In this document: piece by piece, positions 6,277-10,513 of the stretch
Numbering within the stretch: the stretch's first letter is position 1
How the letters are laid out: every line of letters begins with the position of its first letter
Origin: Rhodospirillales bacterium
GTDB taxonomy: Bacteria > Pseudomonadota > Alphaproteobacteria > Rhodospirillales > Casp-alpha2
DNA length: 10,513 nt
Reading direction: 5' to 3'
Assembly: GCA_028282185.1 (NCBI GenBank)
Contig: JANQIJ010000165.1
Location: forward strand, 1 to 10,513
Translations under genes and position numbers: made by a program
Notes under the pieces: generated by a model
Told to the model about the DNA's origin: nothing
Databases searched by the model: none
What the model saw: only the letters and a program-made list of their open reading frames with translations

Positions 6277-7800
6277 CCCACATTGGCAGGGGCGCGGCGG
6301 GGCGTTTCGACGGTCCGCCGCCCCCACGCGATCGTCATCGGCTCCGGCTTCGGCGGGCTGGCCGCCGCGATCAGGCTGGGGGCGCGGGGCTACCGGGTGA
6401 CGGTGCTTGAAAAACTGGACCAGCCGGGCGGCCGCGCCCGGGTCCACCGGCAGGACGGCTTCGTCTTCGACGCCGGCCCGACCATCGTCACGGCGCCCTA
6501 CCTGTTCGAGGAACTCTGGGAGCTTTGCGGCAAGCACATGACCGACGATGTGGAACTTCGCCCCATGGACCCGTTCTATGAGATCCGCTTCGATGACGGG
6601 GAAACCTTTCATTACACCGGCGACGCCCAGGCCATGCGGGCCGAGGTGGCGCGCTTCTCTCCCGGCGACCTGGCCGGCTATGAGCGGTTCATGGCCGCCG
6701 CCAAGGAAAATTTCGACGTCGGCTTCGTGAAACTGGGCGACGTCCCGTTCCAGCGCTTCACCGACATGCTGAAGGTCGTGCCCGACATGATGCGACTGGC
6801 CAGTCACCGGTCGGTCTACGGCCTGGTCAGCAAGTATTTCAAGGACCCCCGGCTGCGCGTGGTGTTCAGCTTCCATCCGCTGTTGATCGGCGGCAATCCG
6901 TTCAGCGTGACGTCGATTTACTCCCTGATCTCCTACCTGGAAAAGCACTGGGGCGTGCACTTCGCCATGGGCGGCACCAACAGTCTGGTCACCGGCCTGG
7001 CGGGACTGATCGAAAGCCAGGGCAACGAGATCCGCCTGAACACGGAAGTGGCCGAAATCACCGTGGACCAGGGCCGGGCGACAGGCGTGCGGCTCGCGGA
7101 CGGAACGCATCTTCCGGCCGATGTGGTGGTATCCAACGGGGATACGCTTTGGACCTACAGGAACCTGGTCCCGGCCTCGGCGCGCAAGCGCTGGACGGAC
7201 CGGCGGATCGACCTGGCGTCGTCCTCCAACAGTCTGTTCGTCTGGTATTTCGGCACCGACCGGCGCTACGAGGACGTGGCCCATCACACGATCTTCCTGG
7301 GCCCGCGGTATAAGGGCCTGTTGCGCGACATTTTCCGCCACAAGCGGGTGGCCGACGACTTTTCGCTTTACCTCCACCGGCCGACCAAGACGGACCCCAG
7401 CCTGGCGCCCGACGGCTGCGATTCCTTTTATGTGCTGTCGCCGGTCCCGCATTTGGAAAGCGGCACGGATTGGGCGGCCTTCGCCGAGACCTACCGGCGG
7501 AAGATCGAAGCCCGGCTGGAAGCGCACCTGCTGCCAGGACTGAGCAAATCCGTGGTCTCGTCCCGAATTTTGACGCCGAAGGGTTTCGAGACGGATTTCC
7601 TGTCGCTCCGGGGGGCCGCCTTCGGCATGCAGCCGGTGCTCTGGCAAAGCGCCTGGTTCCGCCCGCACAACCGGTCGGAGGAACTGCCCAATCTTTATAT
7701 CGTCGGCGCCGGCACCCATCCGGGGGCGGGCCTGCCGGGTGTTCTTTCAACCGCCAAGATACTCGACCGAATGGTGCCCCATGGCCAGACTGTGGCATGA
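6262..7800 (+). CDS. crtI: Phytoene desaturase (CrtI-type)
   Basis: A 512-residue FAD-dependent carotenoid desaturase that converts phytoene by successive dehydrogenations to neurosporene or lycopene at the membrane. The N-terminal dinucleotide motif GSGFGGLAAA starts at residue 27 and runs to the acidic end VTVLEK. DAGPTIVTAP follows, and the C-terminal CrtI signature LYIVGAGTHPGAGLPG is at 478-493. The number of desaturation steps cannot be read from sequence. The start is uncertain: the frame opens at ATG 6229, but that codon lies before both repressor palindromes. ATG 6262 is preferred, with GTG 6271 or TTG 6283 as alternatives; none has a good ribosome site. The last 20 bases overlap crtB, indicating coupled translation. 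Confidence 0.95.
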   Translation: MNVVTPTLAGARRGVSTVRRPHAIVIGSGFGGLAAAIRLGARGYRVTVLEKLDQPGGRARVHRQDGFVFDAGPTIVTAPYLFEELWELCGKHMTDDVELRPMDPFYEIRFDDGETFHYTGDAQAMRAEVARFSPGDLAGYERFMAAAKENFDVGFVKLGDVPFQRFTDMLKVVPDMMRLASHRSVYGLVSKYFKDPRLRVVFSFHPLLIGGNPFSVTSIYSLISYLEKHWGVHFAMGGTNSLVTGLAGLIESQGNEIRLNTEVAEITVDQGRATGVRLADGTHLPADVVVSNGDTLWTYRNLVPASARKRWTDRRIDLASSSNSLFVWYFGTDRRYEDVAHHTIFLGPRYKGLLRDIFRHKRVADDFSLYLHRPTKTDPSLAPDGCDSFYVLSPVPHLESGTDWAAFAETYRRKIEARLEAHLLPGLSKSVVSSRILTPKGFETDFLSLRGAAFGMQPVLWQSAWFRPHNRSEELPNLYIVGAGTHPGAGLPGVLSTAKILDRMVPHGQTVA

Positions 7801-8863
7801 AGATTACAGCCGCTGGGTGACCGACCTGGCCGCCTGCCGCCGCCTCCTGATGGCGGGATCGAAAACGTTCTACGCCGCGTCCCGGCTGCTGCCGGAACGC
7901 ATCCGGACCGCCGCCACGGTGCTCTACGCCTTCTGCCGGATCGCCGACGACACCGTGGACGAGGACGGCGGCACGGTGGAATCCGTCGACGGCCTGCATG
8001 CCCAGCTCGACCTGGTTTACGCGGGCAGGCCGCGAAACCATCCGGTGGACCGGGCACTTTCCCGCGTGGTCGTCGAATACGGCATTCCCCGCGAGGTTCT
8101 GGACGCACTTCTGGAAGGCATCGTCTGGGATGCCGAGGGACGCGATTATCACACGATCAGCGACCTCAACGCCTATGCCGCCCGGGTCGCCGGCGCCGTG
8201 GGCGCCATGACCTGCTTGTTGATGGACCGGCGGAACCCGGACGTCCTGGCCCGGGCCTGCGACCTGGGCGTGGCCATGCAGTTCACCAACATCGCCCGCG
8301 ACGTGGGCGAGGACGCCCGCAACGGCCGGCTTTACCTGCCCCGCGACTGGATGCGCGACGCGGGCCTGGACCCGGACGCCTGGCTCGCGGACCCGGTGTT
8401 CGATGACCGTCTGGCATCCGTCATCCAGCGCCTCTTGGCGACCGCCGACGTGCTTTATAAACGCGCCGAAATGGGGATCACGCGCCTGCCCCTGGCCTGC
8501 CGCCCGGCGATCTTCGCCGCCCGGTATTTCTATGCGGAAATCGGCCGCGAATTGGAGCGCAAGGGCCTGAACTCCGTGAAACACCGCGCCATCGTGCCGG
8601 GCCGCCGCAAGGCCACGCTCTTGATCCCGATCCTCGCGTCGGCCGCCCTGCCGTCGGGCTGGCGCGCCATCCCGGCCCTGGACGAGACCCAGTTTCTGGT
8701 CACCGCCTCGTCCGGCGAACACCCCGGCCTTGCCGGCGCATCCCCTGCCTGGTGGGCCCTCAACAAACGGGTCGAGCGGACCCTCGATCTGTTCATGCGC
8801 CTCAAACGGCAAGAACAGGCGCGCACGGAAGCGGCGCTCCAGGCCCCCCGCCCCGCCGCCTGA
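7781..8863 (+). CDS. crtB: Phytoene synthase
   Basis: A 360-residue squalene/phytoene-synthase family protein that joins two geranylgeranyl diphosphates head to head into 15-cis-phytoene. Both aspartate-rich metal/diphosphate-binding motifs are present: DDTVD at residues 56-60 after YAFCRIA, and DVGED at 174-178 in QFTNIARDVGEDARNGRLYL. The early ACRRLLMAGSKTFYAASRLLP segment (residues 18-38) is also typical. The ATG at 7781 overlaps the crtI end by 20 bases and has only a weak ribosome site, so it is probably translated by coupling. An in-frame GTG at 7739 would add 14 residues with no family support. The TGA at 8861-8863 shares its last base with the next gene's ATG. Confidence 0.96.
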   Translation: MARLWHEDYSRWVTDLAACRRLLMAGSKTFYAASRLLPERIRTAATVLYAFCRIADDTVDEDGGTVESVDGLHAQLDLVYAGRPRNHPVDRALSRVVVEYGIPREVLDALLEGIVWDAEGRDYHTISDLNAYAARVAGAVGAMTCLLMDRRNPDVLARACDLGVAMQFTNIARDVGEDARNGRLYLPRDWMRDAGLDPDAWLADPVFDDRLASVIQRLLATADVLYKRAEMGITRLPLACRPAIFAARYFYAEIGRELERKGLNSVKHRAIVPGRRKATLLIPILASAALPSGWRAIPALDETQFLVTASSGEHPGLAGASPAWWALNKRVERTLDLFMRLKRQEQARTEAALQAPRPAA

Positions 8864-9021
8864 TGGACCCCAGAACATTCGGCATCATCGAAATGGTGCT
8901 GATTTTCGGCGGCGTCCTGGTTTTCGGGTTTTGGCAGCTCTATTCACTCAAACGCTATAAAGACAAAGAACGTCGGGCGGAAGAAGGCCCCCGCCAGGCA
9001 TCAGACGACAGGCCCGACTAA
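8863..9021 (+). CDS. Small single-helix membrane protein, unknown function
   Basis: A 52-residue protein whose ATG overlaps the crtB stop by one base (TGATG, 8861-8865), the classic stop/restart arrangement, so it is likely co-translated with crtB. Residues about 7-26 (GIIEMVLIFGGVLVFGFWQL) form one membrane helix. A strongly charged tail follows (SLKRYKDKERRAEE, then acidic), suggesting N-terminus out and tail in the cytoplasm. I do not recognise a characterised family. The position in a carotenoid operon suggests a role near pigment or photosynthetic-complex assembly, as inference only. It has no ribosome site of its own. Its TAA (9019-9021) overlaps the crtC stop on the other strand. The open frame is short, but membrane character and coupling favour a real gene. 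Confidence 0.7.
   Translation: MDPRTFGIIEMVLIFGGVLVFGFWQLYSLKRYKDKERRAEEGPRQASDDRPD
9018..9021. other. Overlapping convergent stop codons
   Basis: The plus strand CTAA holds the TAA of the 52-codon gene (9019-9021) and, on the minus strand, the TAG of crtC (9020-9018). The two convergent operons therefore end within four shared bases, leaving no room for an intergenic terminator. Each transcript must end inside the opposite gene or at a Rho-type site. Confidence 0.9.
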
Positions 9022-9932
9022 CGTGTCCAGCGCGGCATCTTGAACGGCAGCATGAGCTGCACCGCCGGATGGACGAACCGGTCCATGTCCAGGCTTTCAT
9101 GCATGGCCGTTACAGGCAGACCGTTCAACCGGGTCTCGATCAGCGAACGGGAATAGAACGGCGTGTCTTCCAGGGTCTCGGCCACCCGCGCCCGGATGCC
9201 GTCATCCGCCCGGGTTTCGCGGCGGACGCGCCAGCCGGTTTTCGGCAAGACCGCCCTGGGCGGCGAGGCGACGGGTTGGGCCCTTCCGTCATGCCCGATC
9301 ATCAAGGCGACGGCCAGGTCGTCCGCCTGGCGGCGCTCCAGGTCGTAGAGGATCAATGTTCCATCCGGCGTCGGTGCCCGCAACCAGGTCCAATAGCGGA
9401 AGGCATCCTCCAGCGGCTCCGCCCCCCAGTTGCTGTCGAAGTACCCGTGTCCGCGCCAGTTCCGGCCCGGCTTGTCGAACGCGACCTCCACGTCGCAGGC
9501 CGGCGCGATGGGCCACCAGACATGGCGTCCGGGGCCATCCAGCAAGACCTGGGTTTCGGTCAGGCCCTTGGGCGTCAGGGTGACGCGGCCCCGAACCCTG
9601 GACGGGATCGGACAGGTGATCTCGTCGATCTGGATCGTCAATCGGCACCCGTCCCAGGTCAGGGACGAGGGGCCGACGGCGAACCGGTCGCGGCGCTGAT
9701 GCAATTGCCTTTCCGTCCGCTCGGTCATGGCCCAGCGCTTGCCGCCCTCGCCGTAAAGCGCCACGTTGATGGAACAGAACCGATAGGGATTGCCGGCGCC
9801 GCGCTTTCGGGCGCTGGCGTAATAGGGGGAAAACACACTGCCGATGAAGGCGATGATGGTCAGGCCCGACCGGCCGTCGTCACTGACCGCGTCCACATAC
9901 CACCAGTGATAGCCGTTTTCCGGAACGCTTAC
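9018..9932 (-). CDS. crtC: Carotenoid 1,2-hydratase (CrtC); start codon unclear
   Basis: The minus-strand frame from 9932 to the TAG at 9018 encodes about 304 residues of CrtC, which adds water to the terminal double bond of acyclic carotenoids, giving 1-hydroxy products. Family marks are the N-terminal GYHWWYVDAVSDDG, then LTIIAFIGSVFSPYYASARKRG, VWWPIAP, and GHGYFDSNWGAEPLEDAF. Tryptophan and tyrosine content is high, as usual. The start is a problem. The conserved N terminus begins right at the crtD stop, where the in-frame codon is GTA (9932-9930). There is no ATG, GTG or TTG in frame for dozens of codons upstream. The first canonical start is GTG at 9896, which would remove GYHWWY. The position shown is the extent of homology, not a proven start. 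It lies directly after crtD, in one transcript. Confidence 0.92.
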   Translation of the reverse strand, partial: VSVPENGYHWWYVDAVSDDGRSGLTIIAFIGSVFSPYYASARKRGAGNPYRFCSINVALYGEGGKRWAMTERTERQLHQRRDRFAVGPSSLTWDGCRLTIQIDEITCPIPSRVRGRVTLTPKGLTETQVLLDGPGRHVWWPIAPACDVEVAFDKPGRNWRGHGYFDSNWGAEPLEDAFRYWTWLRAPTPDGTLILYDLERRQADDLAVALMIGHDGRAQPVASPPRAVLPKTGWRVRRETRADDGIRARVAETLEDTPFYSRSLIETRLNGLPVTAMHESLDMDRFVHPAVQLMLPFKMPRWTR

Positions 9933-10513
9933 GCGGAAATCCGGTCCGCCATCAGGGCCCGCGCCGCCAACCTGCCGGAAATGGCCGCCATGGGGACCCC
10001 CGGCCCCGGATGCACGCTGCCCCCGGCCAGATAGAGCCCCGGCAGGCGGCTGCGCGACCCGTGACGCTGGAACGACGCCATCCAGCCGTGCGGCGCCCGC
10101 CCGTACAGCGCCCCGCCCGAGCCCGGGAACATCTGGGCGAAATCCGTCGGCGTCGTCGCGCGGATCCGTCTTGAATCGCGGGCGATCTCCAGACCGCATT
10201 GGCTCAGCCGATCGATCATCGTGGTCTCGCATGCGTCAATCTCCGATCTGGTAAAGGTGTGAAGGTCGCCGATGGGCGGCGCGTTGACCAGGCAAAGCAA
10301 CCGTTCCGGACCCGCTTCGGCCAAGCCGCCGCCGTCCGAGCGGTCTTGAGCACAGACGTAAACGGTGGGGTCTCGGGGCAGCCGCCCGCGGCGGAAGATA
10401 TCGTCGAATTCCTTTCGGTAGGCGTTCGAGAAGAAAACCGAATGACGGCACAAGGGAAAACCCGAGGTCTCGGCATGCACCGCCCAGGTGACCGCGGACA
10501 AGGACCGCTTGGC
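9929..10513 (-). CDS. crtD: Carotenoid 3,4-desaturase (CrtD), C-terminal part
   Basis: The last 194 codons of a CrtI-like flavoprotein on the minus strand, cut at the right edge; the N-terminal FAD motif is outside. The C terminus has the family signature LYLAGGSVHPGPGVPMAA about 30 residues from the end, closely parallel to the one in CrtI. The visible part also has FFSNAYRKEFDDIF and LLCLVNAPP, typical of CrtD. CrtD desaturates 1-hydroxycarotenoids at C3-C4 (methoxyneurosporene/hydroxyneurosporene dehydrogenase). With crtC directly downstream and convergent to crtIB, it completes the hydratase-desaturase pair for spirilloxanthin- or spheroidene-type pigments. CrtD rather than a second CrtI is chosen mainly from the crtC neighbour and these stretches. 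It stops with TAA at 9931-9929. Confidence 0.9.
   Translation of the reverse strand, partial: AKRSLSAVTWAVHAETSGFPLCRHSVFFSNAYRKEFDDIFRRGRLPRDPTVYVCAQDRSDGGGLAEAGPERLLCLVNAPPIGDLHTFTRSEIDACETTMIDRLSQCGLEIARDSRRIRATTPTDFAQMFPGSGGALYGRAPHGWMASFQRHGSRSRLPGLYLAGGSVHPGPGVPMAAISGRLAARALMADRISA

Noticed and set aside
6238..8878. Minus-strand frames of about 490 and 600 codons over crtI and crtB
   Set aside because: Antisense shadows of clearly identified carotenoid genes.
9069..10034. Plus-strand frame of 321 codons over crtC and the crtD end
   Set aside because: Antisense to crtC and crtD, whose conserved motifs are unambiguous.
9933..10232. 100-codon N-terminal extension of crtC to the ATG at 10232
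   Set aside because: It would overlap crtD out of frame for 300 bases, and its residues are a shadow of crtD with no CrtC-like content.

Overview
The window is GC-rich, densely packed DNA carrying part of a photosynthesis gene cluster from an anoxygenic phototroph. Combining Mg-chelatase genes (bchI, bchD), bchO, tspO and a crtI/crtB/crtC/crtD carotenoid set is typical of purple bacteria. The sequence style suggests an alphaproteobacterium, perhaps Rhodospirillales-like, but that placement is inference. CrtC and CrtD point to 1-hydroxylated acyclic carotenoids, i.e. the spirilloxanthin or spheroidene routes.

Layout. Bases 1-1311 (minus) hold the 5' 437 codons of an exporter-type ABC transporter, cut by the window edge. 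A 331-bp divergent spacer with a 14-bp triple tandem repeat separates it from tspO (1643-2143, plus). A second spacer (2144-2466) is rich in inverted repeats and leads into bchI-bchD-bchO (2467-6203), packed with a 4-base overlap and then a 6-base gap. A 58-base spacer holding two TGT...ACA palindromes of PpsR/CrtJ type precedes crtI-crtB and a 52-codon membrane-protein gene, the last two joined by overlaps (6262-9021). Convergent to these, crtD (partial) and crtC run on the minus strand from the right edge to 9018. The stop codons of the small gene and crtC overlap.

How the genes work together. BchI and BchD are the AAA+ motor subunits that insert Mg2+ into protoporphyrin IX with BchH (not in the window). 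BchO is the alpha/beta-hydrolase always found with them. TspO is a membrane tetrapyrrole-responsive protein that tunes pigment gene expression in related bacteria. CrtB makes phytoene, CrtI desaturates it, and CrtC and CrtD hydrate and further desaturate the product.

Most notable points: (1) crtC has no canonical start codon where its conserved N terminus begins. The junction reads GCGTAAGC, as if an ancestral GTGA stop/start overlap had become GTAA. (2) Two repressor-type palindromes 8 bp apart overlap the crtI start region. (3) A 13-bp perfect inverted repeat and other palindromes lie upstream of bchI. (4) An unrecognised 52-aa membrane protein is coupled to crtB. I found no wholly new system; this is a photosynthesis cluster with some unusual junctions and regulatory DNA.
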